DNA of 64,000 nt from Chryseobacterium culicis (GTDB lineage Bacteria; Bacteroidota; Bacteroidia; Flavobacteriales; Weeksellaceae): NCBI RefSeq assembly GCF_002979755.1, contig NZ_PCPP01000001.1, positions 1,334,665-1,398,664 of the forward strand, given 5' to 3'. Below, piece by piece: positions 1-8,724 of the stretch; position 1 is the first letter of the stretch; each line of letters opens with the position of its first letter. Made by a program: the position numbers and the translations under genes. A model generated the notes under the pieces. It saw only the letters and a list, made by a program, of their open reading frames with translations, was not told the DNA's origin and ran no database searches.

Positions 1-278
1 TCTCCCCAATCTTTCGCAACTTCGATACCTTCATAAATTTCTCCCAGATGTAGAAATTTAATTTCTTCATTAGGAATGACTTTTAGTACTTTGCTGTACA
101 TTCCATTATTTTTGGGATCAAGAAATTTGATGATATTGTTTTCTTCTAAAGTTCCTTCATAAAAAGAACCATCTGTAAATGCCGTTGTCCATTGCCTATA
201 GGTAATATCTCCCCAAAGGACACTCCATACTTTTTCAGGTTCGGCATTGATTTCTATTTCATATGATAATCGTTCCAT
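1..278 (-). CDS. SRPBCC (AHSA1/START-like) protein, 3' end cut by window edge
   Basis: An open frame begins at an ATG at 278 and runs off the left end of the window, giving the first 92 or so residues. It starts MERLSYEIEINAEPEKVW, the typical first strand and helix of SRPBCC/AHSA1 ligand-binding proteins (compare the gene at 2554, which begins similarly with APVEKVW). The family forms a helix-grip fold with a hydrophobic pocket; ligand and role are unknown here. The C-terminal half is outside the window, so completeness cannot be judged. Confidence 0.75.
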   Translation of the reverse strand, partial: MERLSYEIEINAEPEKVWSVLWGDITYRQWTTAFTDGSFYEGTLEENNIIKFLDPKNNGMYSKVLKVIPNEEIKFLHLGEIYEGIEVAKDWG

Positions 279-291
279 ATATTTTTAAGTT

Positions 292-386
292 TTAGATAGT
301 AGATAATAGGTTGCGGGTGGTTGGAGGGTTTGAGGGTAAGAGAGTTATTTTATAGACACTTCTAACTTCTAGCCTCTAACTTCTAA
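292..386. repeat. degenerate heptad-repeat element
   Basis: On the right, four 7-mers in a row (CTTCTAA, CTTCTAG, CCTCTAA, CTTCTAA; 359-386) abut the stop codon of the SDR gene at 387. On the left (about 292-345), a G-rich segment with roughly 7-bp periodicity contains AATAGGTTGC. The reverse complement of that word also occurs in the heptad array at 22915-22976. It belongs to the period-7 repeat class described in the findings. Confidence 0.6.
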
Positions 387-1220
387 TTATCCTCCGACAA
401 AATCACCTCCGTTAATATGAATGACTTCTCCCGTAATATAGCTTGCATCTTTGGAAGCAAGAAAAACATAAGCCGGTGCTACTTCTGATGGCTGACCAGC
501 TCGTTTCAGCGGAGTATCTTTTCCAAATTGGGAAAGGTCATCAAAAGCTTCTTTTACAAGAGGTGTCCAAATAGGCCCCGGTGCAATTCCGTTCACCAGA
601 ATTTCCTTTTTCGCAAGGTTATCAGCCAATGAACGGATAAAAGACAAAACAGCTCCTTTTGTAGCTGCATAATCAATCAAGTGATCGCTTCCACGATACG
701 CTGTGACAGAAGTTGTGCAGATAATCCGTCCTCCTTTTCCCATAATCGGAAGAAAATTTCTGGTGAAAGAAATCATGGAAATGATATTGGTATCAAATGT
801 TTCCTGAATCTGTTCATCAGAGATTTTCTCCAGACTGCTTTTGGAAGTATGAATTCCTGCATTATTCACAAGAATATCAAGGCTTTTCCATTGGGTTTTG
901 ATTTTATTTGCACATTTTTCCCTGAAAGCTTTCCGGGTAAGGTCACCTTTGATCAAAAGGCACTTCTGTCCTTCTTTTTCAACCAGTTTTTGGGTTTCTT
1001 TGGCATCATCATCACTTTCTTTATAGATAATAGCGACATCAGCCCCTTCTCTGGCAAAATGAACAGCAACGGCCTGTCCTATGCCACTGTCTCCCCCGGA
1101 AATAACCGCTTTTTTATTTTGCAACTTCCGGCTTCCCCGATAATCGTTCCGAATAATTTCCGGAAATACCCCTTCTTTAGGGACTTTTGACTTAGATTGT
1201 GATTTGTTCTGTGTCTTCAT
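387..1220 (-). CDS. SDR family oxidoreductase
   Basis: A 277-residue classical short-chain dehydrogenase/reductase. The Rossmann motif GGDSGIG lies near residues 42-48, followed by NNAG, the catalytic YAATK (Tyr-x-x-x-Lys), and a C-terminal GGDFVGG. The 35-residue lysine-rich N-terminal extension and the overall pattern match the subgroup of YhdF/glucose-1-dehydrogenase-like stress SDRs that use NAD(P)H on unknown carbonyl or alcohol substrates. An in-frame TTG lies two codons upstream; the ATG at 1220 is preferred because a purine-rich stretch (AGAGAAAAGA) precedes it. It is a cytosolic enzyme with no signal peptide. The substrate cannot be told from sequence. Confidence 0.9.
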   Translation of the reverse strand: MKTQNKSQSKSKVPKEGVFPEIIRNDYRGSRKLQNKKAVISGGDSGIGQAVAVHFAREGADVAIIYKESDDDAKETQKLVEKEGQKCLLIKGDLTRKAFREKCANKIKTQWKSLDILVNNAGIHTSKSSLEKISDEQIQETFDTNIISMISFTRNFLPIMGKGGRIICTTSVTAYRGSDHLIDYAATKGAVLSFIRSLADNLAKKEILVNGIAPGPIWTPLVKEAFDDLSQFGKDTPLKRAGQPSEVAPAYVFLASKDASYITGEVIHINGGDFVGG

Positions 1221-1268
1221 AAGCAAATCTTTTCTCTAAATTACATCAAACAATACGCCGAAAAATAT

Positions 1269-2135
1269 TTATGACTGATAAGCATCTTCCAGATCCTGGA
1301 TGATAATTTTCTGCATTTTCATCATTGCCTGAACTACTTTATAAGCTTTTTCCTGATTAGAATCGTTCATTAACTGAATGAGTCTTTTAGGAACAATCTG
1401 CCAGCTCAATCCATATTTATCTTTCAGCCAGCCACACATACTTTCTCTGCCTCCGTCTGCTGTAAAGGTATTCCAATATCTGTCGGTTTGTTCCTGGTCA
1501 TCGGTCATCACGACCAATGATATTCCTTCATTAAAATCAAATGGGTGGTCATAGGAATTATCCATACAGAATAAGCTGTAACCGTCAATCACAAAATGAG
1601 CATGCTGAACATTTTCTGCCGGTTCCGGAATATCATGTCCTTCACTTCCTGCTCCATAGGTTAATATGCTTCCTATGCTGGAATTTGGAAAAGTTCTGGT
1701 ATAAAGCTCCATTGCTTCTTTTGCTTTCCCATTATTCTGATGGATAAACATCAGGGTAGGAACTATTTTCTGATCACTTGCTTTTTCGCCCAGAAACAAC
1801 TGCCATGTTACTCCATATTTATCCTGAACCCATCCGTATTTTGGGCTCCATGAGTAAGATCCCAGTTCCATTAGCGCTATACCGCCATCCAGTAACTGAT
1901 CCCAGTATTTTTGAACTTCCTCTTCTGTTTCACAGATCACCATGAAAGATATGGAAGGATTTTTTTTGAATTGAGGACCTCCGTTCAGAAGCATCAATCT
2001 TTGCCCAAACAAATCAATGTTCATCACCACAGGAGTATCTGCCGTAATTTCGCCTCCAAAAACTTTACAATAAAATTCGGCAGACTGCTTGGCGTCTCCA
2101 TCATACCAGAGACATGGGAAAATATCTTTATTCAT
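1269..2135 (-). CDS. tandem VOC (PhnB-like) protein
   Basis: A 288-residue protein with two PhnB-type vicinal-oxygen-chelate domains in tandem. The first covers residues 1-130 (start MNKDIFPCLWYDGDAKQSAEFY, end YGVTWQLFLG) and the second about 135-255 (PTLMFIHQNNGKAKEAMELY to YGLSWQIVP). The paired phrases KYGVTWQ and KYGLSWQ mark the last strand of each domain. A helical tail of about 35 residues follows. PhnB proteins are often annotated as 3-demethylubiquinone-9 3-methyltransferase, but the fold is a glyoxalase-type one and the activity is not established. It lies in a run of VOC genes. Confidence 0.85.
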   Translation of the reverse strand: MNKDIFPCLWYDGDAKQSAEFYCKVFGGEITADTPVVMNIDLFGQRLMLLNGGPQFKKNPSISFMVICETEEEVQKYWDQLLDGGIALMELGSYSWSPKYGWVQDKYGVTWQLFLGEKASDQKIVPTLMFIHQNNGKAKEAMELYTRTFPNSSIGSILTYGAGSEGHDIPEPAENVQHAHFVIDGYSLFCMDNSYDHPFDFNEGISLVVMTDDQEQTDRYWNTFTADGGRESMCGWLKDKYGLSWQIVPKRLIQLMNDSNQEKAYKVVQAMMKMQKIIIQDLEDAYQS

Positions 2136-2278
2136 AATTTTACATTTTAATAAGGGGTGTATTTATACTTCTAGCTTCCTCATGAAGCAACCGCAAAAGA
2201 TATCTTATGCCCTTGCATTTGAACGAAGTTATTCCGTTTATTGCAAGACATTCCAACAAGTTTTCGGTTACTTACTTA

Positions 2279-2536
2279 TTATACTTCCTTAAAAGAGACC
2301 TGATTTTCCTGCATGTAATTCTTCAGTTTCATCATTGCATTTTTACCAAAACCATGAAGCTGCATAATTTCTTTCTCGGAATAATCTGAAAGTTTTTCCA
2401 AAGAATTTATTTTTTCTTTTTCTAAGGCTCTTCTTGCAGGTATTGCAATAACCCCATGAAGAAAATCTTCTGTAGGGTCATAATTAAAAGCATAAATGGA
2501 ATTTAAACTCTTGGACATGATAACTAAATTGATCAT
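2279..2536 (-). CDS. small helix-hairpin-helix protein (RNA polymerase alpha CTD-like)
   Basis: An 85-residue protein. Its second half (LEKEKINSLEKLSDYSEKEI then MQLHGFGKNAMMKLKNYM) reads as a helix-hairpin-helix unit like the C-terminal domain of the RNA polymerase alpha subunit, a non-specific or upstream-element DNA-binding fold. The HGFGKNAM turn is the hairpin. Two starts are possible, ATG 2536 and ATG 2518; a near-consensus -7 box just upstream slightly favours the shorter form. Bacteroidota have many such stand-alone proteins of unknown function. Confidence 0.75.
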   Translation of the reverse strand: MINLVIMSKSLNSIYAFNYDPTEDFLHGVIAIPARRALEKEKINSLEKLSDYSEKEIMQLHGFGKNAMMKLKNYMQENQVSFKEV

Positions 2537-2553
2537 GGCTACAAAAAATATTG

Positions 2554-2967
2554 TTAATGATTCTCAACATACTTATGGAAATTGTTCAAAATAGCATACC
2601 AGCCATCTCGCTGCATTTCCACAGAATTTTGTTTTTCCGGATCGAAAATTTCAATCACTTTCGTTGTATTTTCATCTATTTTATCGAAAATGACTTCTAC
2701 TTTCCTTCCGTCTTCCATGTGGTATTTGATAACCTCATGAGGGATAATTTCATCATATACACCTTCAAAATCAAATCCGAAACTTTTGTCTTTAGCTTCC
2801 ATTCTGTTTTTGAATTTGCCTCCTACTGTAAGGTTGTTTTCAGAACTAGGACACTGCCAGCTTTCGTGGGCGAAATTCCATTTTGTGATGTGTTTGGGTT
2901 CATTGAAATAATTCCAAACCTTTTCCACCGGTGCTAAAATTGTAATGTCTATTTTAATTGGATCCAT
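2554..2967 (-). CDS. SRPBCC / AHSA1 domain protein
   Basis: A 137-residue protein with the Activator of Hsp90 ATPase homologue 1-like (SRPBCC) fold: an N-terminal strand and helix (DPIKIDITILAPVEKVWNYF), KWNFAHESW, and a C-terminal long helix (RDGWYAILNNFHKYVE). The start is set at MDPIKID (2967). The frame stays open 13 codons upstream but that stretch is unlike the family. It is followed by a PhnB-like VOC gene, a pairing often seen in flavobacteria. The ligand is unknown. Confidence 0.85.
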   Translation of the reverse strand: MDPIKIDITILAPVEKVWNYFNEPKHITKWNFAHESWQCPSSENNLTVGGKFKNRMEAKDKSFGFDFEGVYDEIIPHEVIKYHMEDGRKVEVIFDKIDENTTKVIEIFDPEKQNSVEMQRDGWYAILNNFHKYVENH

Positions 2968-3045
2968 AGTTCTAATTTTTTTATGTTTGAATAAAGAGCT
3001 GCCCAAAAATGAGCACCTCTTTATTATTATTAGTTAAATATAAGA

Positions 3046-3477
3046 TTATTTTGCATATTCTTCATTATAGTTCACCATCCAATGAACACCATACTTATCC
3101 TGAAAGCAACCGAAATAATCTCCCCAAAACTGGTCTTCAATCGGCATTTCTACGTTTCCGCCGTCAGAAAGTTCTTTAAAGATTCTGTCTGCTTCATTTC
3201 TGGAGTCCGGGAAAACAGATACATAATTATTGTTTCCTACAGTAAGAGTCTGTCCGAATCCGGGTACAATATCCGATGCCATTAACAGGTCACCTCCGAT
3301 AGGCAAAGCGATATGCATTACCCTGTTTTTTTCTTCTTCAGAAAGGTTTTCAGTACCGGGAGCATTTCCCATTTTATGAATTCCTCCAACGAATTCACCC
3401 CCGAAAACAGTTTTGTAAAAATTGAACGCTTCTTCAGCTGTTCCATCAAAATTTAGATACGGATTTAATTTAGCCAT
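3046..3477 (-). CDS. PhnB-like VOC family protein
   Basis: A 143-residue single-domain PhnB-type VOC protein. The start MAKLNPYLNFDGTAEEAFNFY and the late segment DKYGVHWMVNY are family hallmarks (the bab-bbb fold with a terminal YGxxW strand). It lies upstream of the SRPBCC gene on the same strand with a 78-bp gap, so the two may be co-transcribed. The activity is unknown; annotation as a methyltransferase would be a carry-over. Confidence 0.88.
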   Translation of the reverse strand: MAKLNPYLNFDGTAEEAFNFYKTVFGGEFVGGIHKMGNAPGTENLSEEEKNRVMHIALPIGGDLLMASDIVPGFGQTLTVGNNNYVSVFPDSRNEADRIFKELSDGGNVEMPIEDQFWGDYFGCFQDKYGVHWMVNYNEEYAK

Positions 3478-3606
3478 GATTTTTAATTTTAAAGTTATTA
3501 TTATAAAATATAGGTTCTACTGCTGGTTCATTAAGAATTAATTAAGTTAATATGAATCGTAAAGACGGTTTCCATTACCGGAAGCCAGCTTGCCGTTCTT
3601 AAAGTC

Positions 3607-4383
3607 TTAATGATTTAAAAATTTTTCTACTTCGTTGACGGTAAAGTCTATTAAGTTTGTATCAATACTTCCGTCAAAGTCTGGCATCATATAAATACCA
3701 TGAGTAGCGGGAAGTATTATAAGCCGGGAATCTTTCACCAGACGCCACATTGCTGCGGTATGCTCCGGTTTCATGACATCCTGGTCCCCACTGATGAACA
3801 ATGTGGGAGATTGTATGGAAGTCAGTACTTCATCATCCCAGTCTTCAAAAGTCTGCATCCTTTTGCAGTCTTTCTCAAAAAGGTTTTCCAGTTTTGAAAA
3901 ATCCGGATTGAGATTTAAAAAATTGATTTTGAAAGGTTCAGGCATTGATTCGAAAGTGGCATCCTGCATTCCTTCAAAAAAGCCGTCTATCATCCCGTTT
4001 TTTTTATAAAATGCTGAAGCAACAACTATTTTTTCAACAAGTCTGGGGTGCCGATGGGCGATCTGCATTACGGTACTTCCACCATTACTGAATCCCCAAA
4101 ACGAAGCTTTTCCGATATTGAGTTCTGCTAAAAGTCCGGCAACATCGTCAGCATCCTGTTCAAAGGTTTCGGGAATATCGCGGTGCTCACTGCGTCCGTG
4201 GTTTTGCAGATCAATTCCTATAAGCTGGAATTTATCCTGCAATCTTACAATCACCTCTTTAAAATCGTACAGAATAGACGAGCCTCCGCCATGAATCAAA
4301 ACCAAAGGTTTTCCTGATCCGTAGATTTCGTAATACAGTTGGATTCCATTGACTTTTTTATAGCCTTTTTCTACTGGATTCAT
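3607..4383 (-). CDS. alpha/beta hydrolase
   Basis: A 258-residue alpha/beta-hydrolase. The oxyanion-hole motif HGGG lies near residue 31, the nucleophile elbow is GFSNGGS, an Asp lies in GDQDVM, and the catalytic His is in PATHGIYM near the C terminus. The sequence is cytosolic. It follows the DinB gene (4386-4910) with a gap of only 2 bp, so the two form one transcription unit. The substrate is unknown; the small HxGGG-type family includes esterases and haloperoxidase-like enzymes. Confidence 0.88.
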   Translation of the reverse strand: MNPVEKGYKKVNGIQLYYEIYGSGKPLVLIHGGGSSILYDFKEVIVRLQDKFQLIGIDLQNHGRSEHRDIPETFEQDADDVAGLLAELNIGKASFWGFSNGGSTVMQIAHRHPRLVEKIVVASAFYKKNGMIDGFFEGMQDATFESMPEPFKINFLNLNPDFSKLENLFEKDCKRMQTFEDWDDEVLTSIQSPTLFISGDQDVMKPEHTAAMWRLVKDSRLIILPATHGIYMMPDFDGSIDTNLIDFTVNEVEKFLNH

Positions 4384-4385
4384 TG

Positions 4386-4910
4386 TTAATAGGTAAGTTT
4401 TTCATCTACATCATACTTCATTCCCGGATAGTTCAAAATTCTACGCATCAGACCGATCTGCCCGCATAAATAGTCTTCACGGCCGATACACATTCCGGCA
4501 AAATTGAGTTTTGTTTCTTTGATGAAGGGGATATTCATTCCTATTTCAAATATTTCATCCAGTTCTTCATCCGTTACTTCATGAAGTCTTTGGTATACTT
4601 TAGCGGAAATGGCATGGAAATTTTCCTTCAGTTCAGTTAAAGTTGGATACTTAAAACTTTCATCCAAAGCTTTTCCCTGAAAAAACAATTCGCTGTAAGG
4701 ATCTTCTTCCTGGAGTCCAAGCACCCAGCCTAAGCCGTAGCGCATGTTGACAAAGTTTCCAGCCATCCATACAATGTGATTGGTTTTATTTTCAATTCTT
4801 TTCAACGCATCTTCTTCCGAAATGCCGTCCAAAACATTCATAAAGCTTTGGGAATGCATTCTGTAAGCCGGAATAATGACTTCCATTTTTTTTGATTTTG
4901 GGGTGTTCAT
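4386..4910 (-). CDS. DinB family protein
   Basis: A 174-residue four-helix protein of the DinB/YfiT-like metalloenzyme superfamily. The second helix carries the HIVWMAGNFVNMRYGLGWVLG segment, and the C-terminal segment GREDYLCGQIGLMRRILNYPG resembles the HxxxHxGQ(I/L)xxLRR end of the family. The usual metal-binding His in that last segment is replaced (GREDYLCGQ), so metal binding may be lost or altered. It is transcribed first in a pair with the alpha/beta hydrolase. Confidence 0.8.
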   Translation of the reverse strand: MNTPKSKKMEVIIPAYRMHSQSFMNVLDGISEEDALKRIENKTNHIVWMAGNFVNMRYGLGWVLGLQEEDPYSELFFQGKALDESFKYPTLTELKENFHAISAKVYQRLHEVTDEELDEIFEIGMNIPFIKETKLNFAGMCIGREDYLCGQIGLMRRILNYPGMKYDVDEKLTY

Positions 4911-4923
4911 TGTAATTTTGATA

Positions 4924-4951
4924 TTAGAAGTTAGAAATTAGAGGTTAGAAT
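4924..4951. repeat. degenerate heptad array (TTAGAAG-type)
   Basis: Four consecutive 7-mers, TTAGAAG, TTAGAAA, TTAGAGG, TTAGAAT, lie just upstream of the DinB start codon. This is the reverse-complement orientation of the array at 359-386. Confidence 0.6.
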
Positions 4952-4954
4952 TTT

Positions 4955-5105
4955 GGAGAAACGCTAAGACGCTAAGGGTTTACCAACCATGCGTTTTTAA
5001 GGCGCGAGGATTTTATCTTCGATAAAATTGTACTATTCTAAAAATGCAATACTAATATGTCAGCGATATACTTGTCATTCCGAGCCAAGCAAGGAATCTA
5101 AAAAT
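4955..5105. repeat. dispersed intergenic element, family 3 (full form)
   Basis: The element contains an AACGCTAAGACGC-type left part, a GGCGCGAGG word, a perfect ATTTTATC-TTC-GATAAAAT hairpin (5010-5028), and a right part TTGTCATTCCG...GGAATCT. The same order of words recurs at 38951-39067 and 55849-56012, which makes this a repeat family and not chance structure. It fills the gap between two DinB genes. Confidence 0.65.
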
Positions 5106-5111
5106 AGCATG

Positions 5112-5573
5112 CTATTTTATCGCCCCAGGTTTTCCTAAAATTCTGCGGAGATAGCCCAGCTGCCCGCTGTGGTAAATTTCATGAAGGCTTAAAGTGGATA
5201 TATCTTTAACTGTTTCTGGCTGAAAACTTTCAATAGTATTGAGTTTTGCTTCCAGTTTGTCCTGAGACTGTTTCAAATAGGATTGTAAATCTTCAAAGCT
5301 TACCAGTTCATCTTTTCGATTTAAGGCAATTTCACCTCTGTTATAGAAGGAGAATTTTTCACTGTCCCAGACAGATTCTTCTCCTAAAATATTCAGTAAG
5401 GGATTTCTGATGTAGATCAAATGTCCCAGAACCCAGTTCATACAATTGGCTTCACCATTCGGAAAAATCATAGACTCTTCGTGGGAGATGCCGTCAATAT
5501 TCATAGTAATCACATAATAGTTGCTGGCTACCTGATTTTTTATGATTTCTATATCGTTTGATTGTGTTTCCAT
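5112..5573 (-). CDS. DinB-like protein
   Basis: A 153-residue DinB-superfamily four-helix protein. It has NWVLGHLIYIRNPLL in helix 2 and LHEIYHSGQLGYLRRILG near the C terminus. Unlike the gene at 4386, this one keeps the His-x-Gly-Gln metal-site segment (HSGQLGYLRR). The start is set at METQSND (5573); upstream in-frame residues would overlap the VOC gene at 5603 and look non-coding. The function is unknown; the superfamily includes thiol-S-transferases and stress proteins. Confidence 0.83.
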   Translation of the reverse strand: METQSNDIEIIKNQVASNYYVITMNIDGISHEESMIFPNGEANCMNWVLGHLIYIRNPLLNILGEESVWDSEKFSFYNRGEIALNRKDELVSFEDLQSYLKQSQDKLEAKLNTIESFQPETVKDISTLSLHEIYHSGQLGYLRRILGKPGAIK

Positions 5574-5602
5574 GTGATTGGTATTTAAAGAAAAATAAAG
5601 AA

Positions 5603-6013
5603 TTATTCTGTAGGAATTTGAGAGGCATCTCCATGCATCACTTCCCACTGATGGCCGTTGATATCTGCAAAACTGCTCTGATACATCCATCCGTAATCTA
5701 CTGGTTCACTATATTTTGAACCTCCGTTTTCGATAGCTGTTTTTACCATATCATCTACCTCATCACGGCTGCTGACTCCAATAGCCAAAAGCACCTGTGT
5801 TGTATCTCCTTTAGCAAAAGGCCTGTTGGTAAAGGTTTGGAAAAACTCTTCTTTAAGAAACATCGTATAGATATGATTTTCTTTCATTGCAACACATATT
5901 GCTTTATCATCTGAAAACTGTTCATTGATAGAAAAGCCAAGCTTTGTCCAGAATTCTCTAGTTTTTTGAACGTCTTTTACGGGTAAATTGACGTAAATAT
6001 CGGTAATGTTCAT
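5603..6013 (-). CDS. VOC family protein (glyoxalase-like), tandem copy 1
   Basis: A 136-residue single VOC domain starting MNITDIYVNLPVKDVQKTRE and ending GHQWEVMHGDASQIPTE. It is a close paralogue of the next gene (6133-6540): both share IYVNLPVKDVQKT, FWTKLGFSINEQFSDDKA (WTRVGFPINEQFSDDKA) and the C-terminal QIPTE/QMPTE. This makes it a recent tandem duplicate. It is cytosolic and its substrate is unknown. Confidence 0.88.
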   Translation of the reverse strand: MNITDIYVNLPVKDVQKTREFWTKLGFSINEQFSDDKAICVAMKENHIYTMFLKEEFFQTFTNRPFAKGDTTQVLLAIGVSSRDEVDDMVKTAIENGGSKYSEPVDYGWMYQSSFADINGHQWEVMHGDASQIPTE

Positions 6014-6132
6014 TTTGTAAATTTTAGTGGTGAATTGTACTCAAAATTACCAAGATGTGATAAGAATGAGCTTGCCATAAGACAAGATTTATTTGTTAAA
6101 TTTCAGAAAAGTCTTGTTATCTGAAATGAAAA

Positions 6133-6540
6133 CTATTCTGTTGGCATTTGCGATAGATCTGCAAAAGTAATATTCCAGCCATGTCCGTCAAGATCCCAGA
6201 AAGAATTCTGATACATCCATCCGTAATCCTGAGGTTCTTCATGCTGCCACGCCCCATTTTCTACCGCAGTGTTCACTATTTTGTCTACTTCTTCACGGCT
6301 GTTTAGTCCTACCGCAACAAGAACCTGACTGGTATTCTCTTTAGCCACAGGCTTATTGGTGAAGGTCATAAAATAATCTTCCTGCAAAAACATCGCATAG
6401 ATGGTATCATTCAAAACAACGCAGGCTGCTTTATCATCAGAAAACTGTTCATTAATCGGGAAACCTACCCTGGTCCAGAAATCTTTTGTTTTCTGCACAT
6501 CTTTTACCGGAAGGTTTACATAAATTTGATTGACTTTCAT
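6133..6540 (-). CDS. VOC family protein (glyoxalase-like), tandem copy 2
   Basis: A 135-residue single VOC domain, paralogous along its whole length to the gene at 5603. The start is set at MKVNQIYVNLPV (6540), which aligns with the start of the paralogue; a longer frame exists upstream but is unlike it. The final segment GHGWNITFADLSQMPTE matches the partner's end. Both genes lie downstream of a Crp/Fnr regulator on the same strand, which may control them. Confidence 0.88.
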   Translation of the reverse strand: MKVNQIYVNLPVKDVQKTKDFWTRVGFPINEQFSDDKAACVVLNDTIYAMFLQEDYFMTFTNKPVAKENTSQVLVAVGLNSREEVDKIVNTAVENGAWQHEEPQDYGWMYQNSFWDLDGHGWNITFADLSQMPTE

Positions 6541-6617
6541 TTTTTGTAATTTTAGTATTAAACTGTTATCCAAAATTACCAAGGTGCAATGAAAATCAAC
6601 TTGTCATAAGGCAAGAT

Positions 6618-7208
6618 TTAAATTTTCTTAGGATGGGAAACGATTTCTTTACGAATACGACTCAAAGAAGTGTCCGTAACTCCCAGATAGGAAGCAATCT
6701 GTTTCAAGGGTGCAAATTGTATGACTTTAGGTTTCTGCTCCAGCAGATTAAGATATCTTTTGGTGGCAGAAAGGGTAAACATTTCTACCGACCTTTGTTT
6801 ATAGGCAAAAAGCTCCTGAGACATCCATGATCTTCCCCATTCTCTGAGATTCGGGATTTTATGGAATAGCTCCTGAAAAGTATCATAATCCAGCCTCAAG
6901 CATTCGCAATCTGTAATACAAACGATATTTTCCTGGGAAGGTATTCTCTGAAACATTGATAAAACCTCAATAATCACTTCATTCTCCGTAAAAAAATGGG
7001 TGGTTACTTCATTCCCATTAAAATCATTCACATACGAACGTGCCAGCCCACTTTCCAGAATATAGTATTCATTGGCTGTTTTACCTTCTTCAAGAATGAA
7101 ATCACCTTTTTGGAAGGATCTTTTTTCGTGAGCCTGAAATATCTCTTCAAGCTCTTCCTTGAAAAAAAATGGAAAGTCATAGCAGATTTCTAAGGCTTTA
7201 CTGGTCAT
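6618..7208 (-). CDS. Crp/Fnr family transcriptional regulator
   Basis: A 196-residue protein with an N-terminal cyclic-nucleotide-binding-like beta-barrel (FQKGDFILEEGKTANEYYIL then GLARSYV) and a short C-terminal helix-turn-helix (LKQIASYLGVTDTSLSRIRKEI). Proteins of this kind are abundant in Bacteroidota. There is no Fnr-type cysteine cluster, so oxygen sensing through Fe-S is unlikely. The ATG at 7208 is preferred to an in-frame TTG at 7217. It is directly upstream of the tandem VOC genes. Confidence 0.88.
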   Translation of the reverse strand: MTSKALEICYDFPFFFKEELEEIFQAHEKRSFQKGDFILEEGKTANEYYILESGLARSYVNDFNGNEVTTHFFTENEVIIEVLSMFQRIPSQENIVCITDCECLRLDYDTFQELFHKIPNLREWGRSWMSQELFAYKQRSVEMFTLSATKRYLNLLEQKPKVIQFAPLKQIASYLGVTDTSLSRIRKEIVSHPKKI

Positions 7209-7361
7209 TGGTGTCAATTTTTTAAGACTTTAAAAATAAAATTTTTAATTGAATTAAGAGCAAAAAAAACATTAAACAGTGAATTGAATACTTTCACAGA
7301 CCATCAGATACCATATTGAAATAAAAGGTATTTTAAACTTATTCTTTTTTTAAACAGTTAT

Positions 7362-7420
7362 TTAAAACCACCCCGTCAAAAATTCTTTGAATTTTCACCA
7401 TCCCTCCAAAGGATGGGAAT
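7362..7420 (+). repeat. dispersed intergenic element, family 1
   Basis: The copy reads ACCACCCCGTC, an inverted repeat built on AAAAATTC-TTT-GAATTTT, then a second one (CCATCC...GGATGG here). Close copies lie at 16231, 22809 and 62252. This copy is the most diverged in its second stem, but that stem keeps compensating base changes (CATCC with GGATG), as if pairing were maintained. Confidence 0.75.
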
Positions 7421-7469
7421 GACTATTTGTTGATGATTGTGATCTTAGACTTTTAAAGGGAAAGAATTT

Positions 7470-8681
7470 TTAAAACAGAGAAAGCTGTATAGGTTTTGGA
7501 GGACTGGGTTTCTGAGCATCTCCAAATACAGTTTTCCCACCAAGACGCCATGAGTTTTGTCTTTCTTCTTCAATGACCTGCTGAATATCAAAATCCGGAG
7601 TGAAGTCTTTTTCTGCTTCGGTTATGATCTGATGAAGTTTATTTAAAGAGCTTAATTTATCAGAATTTCCCAGTTTGGACTTTTCTATTCCTTTTCTGAG
7701 AATGCTGATACTTTCATCATAGGTATTGATGGGAACAGGGAAAGGATGTCCGTCTTTACCTCCATGAGCAAAGGAAAACCTTGCAGGATCTGCAAATCTT
7801 GAAGGTGCTCCATGAATCACTTCACTTACCAAAGCCAAGGACTGCATGGTTCTGGGGCCTAATCCTTCCAGCATCAGCAAATCTTCAAAATTCTGAGGCT
7901 GCTGTTCCCGGGTTACATACAGAAGTGCTCCCAGACGTTTTAAATCTACATCTGAAGCCCGAACATCATGGTGGGCAGGAAGAATCAGTCTGGCGAAATC
8001 TTTCATCACTTCTGCTGAATCGGTATGGGAAATATCTAAAATTCCTTTTCTGTTTTCTGAAGCTTCGGTATCGGTAAGATTCAGAATTTTTCCTCTTGAA
8101 ATACCATTAATTCCTGTGTGAGGTTTTTCTACAAATGATGTGATGTTTTCAGAATGCCAGTGATATCGTCTTGCTGTTCCGTCTGATTCATGCATTCCCT
8201 GCTGAATGACACTCCAGTTTCCGTTATCTGACAGGATGAAATTATGCAGATATAGTTGATAGCCATCCTGAATAGCCGTATTATCCACTTTTGCGGAAAG
8301 CTTGCTGGCTCTTACCAGCTCTGTTCCGTTGAGCCCTGTTTTATCGGCAATTCTTATCAGTTCTGACGGAGTTTCACGGGAAAATTTCCCTTTTCCGCCA
8401 CAGATATAAAGTCCCAACGATTGTGAATTCGGATTAATGGAACGTTTCAATGCGCCCATAACGGAAGTGGTAATTCCTGAAGAATGCCAGTCCATCCCCA
8501 TTACCGCTCCAAAGCTTTGAAACCAAAACGGATCTGCCAATCTGCGCAATACCTCATCTTTACCGTAATCCATCAGAATTACTTCAATAATAGAAAGTCC
8601 CAGAACAGACATACGCTCATACAGCCATGGCGGTACTTTGCCATAGTGAAGAGGTAAATCTGCTGTGCCTGAACGTTTCAT
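7470..8681 (-). CDS. DUF763 domain-containing protein
   Basis: A 403-residue protein matching DUF763 along its whole length. It starts MKRSGTADLPLHYGKVPPWL and carries GMDWHSSGITTSVMGALKR, ARRYHWHS and LLMLEGLGPRTMQSLALVSE. The last segment looks like a helix-hairpin-helix DNA-binding motif (EGLGPRTMQSLAL). The family occurs in archaea and scattered bacteria; its biochemical function is not established, although the HhH unit suggests nucleic acid contact. A 20-bp perfect palindrome lies 44 bp upstream of the start (8725-8744). It is monocistronic. Confidence 0.85.
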   Translation of the reverse strand: MKRSGTADLPLHYGKVPPWLYERMSVLGLSIIEVILMDYGKDEVLRRLADPFWFQSFGAVMGMDWHSSGITTSVMGALKRSINPNSQSLGLYICGGKGKFSRETPSELIRIADKTGLNGTELVRASKLSAKVDNTAIQDGYQLYLHNFILSDNGNWSVIQQGMHESDGTARRYHWHSENITSFVEKPHTGINGISRGKILNLTDTEASENRKGILDISHTDSAEVMKDFARLILPAHHDVRASDVDLKRLGALLYVTREQQPQNFEDLLMLEGLGPRTMQSLALVSEVIHGAPSRFADPARFSFAHGGKDGHPFPVPINTYDESISILRKGIEKSKLGNSDKLSSLNKLHQIITEAEKDFTPDFDIQQVIEEERQNSWRLGGKTVFGDAQKPSPPKPIQLSLF

Positions 8682-8724
8682 TCTATTATTAAAATGTAAA
8701 GGTAAGTTATATTCATCTTACTAT

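Noticed and set aside
681..1190. Plus-strand ORF of 169 codons
   Set aside because: It lies fully inside the SDR gene on the opposite strand, and its translation is rich in Phe, Ile and Cys with no family likeness; an antisense shadow.
2089..2292. Plus-strand ORF of 67 codons ending in the gap 2137-2278
   Set aside because: Most of it overlaps the tandem VOC gene in antisense; the free part has no recognisable domain or promoter.
1269..3477. Naming the PhnB-like genes as ubiquinone methyltransferases
   Set aside because: They have the VOC fold and no SAM-binding motif; the name is a historical carry-over.
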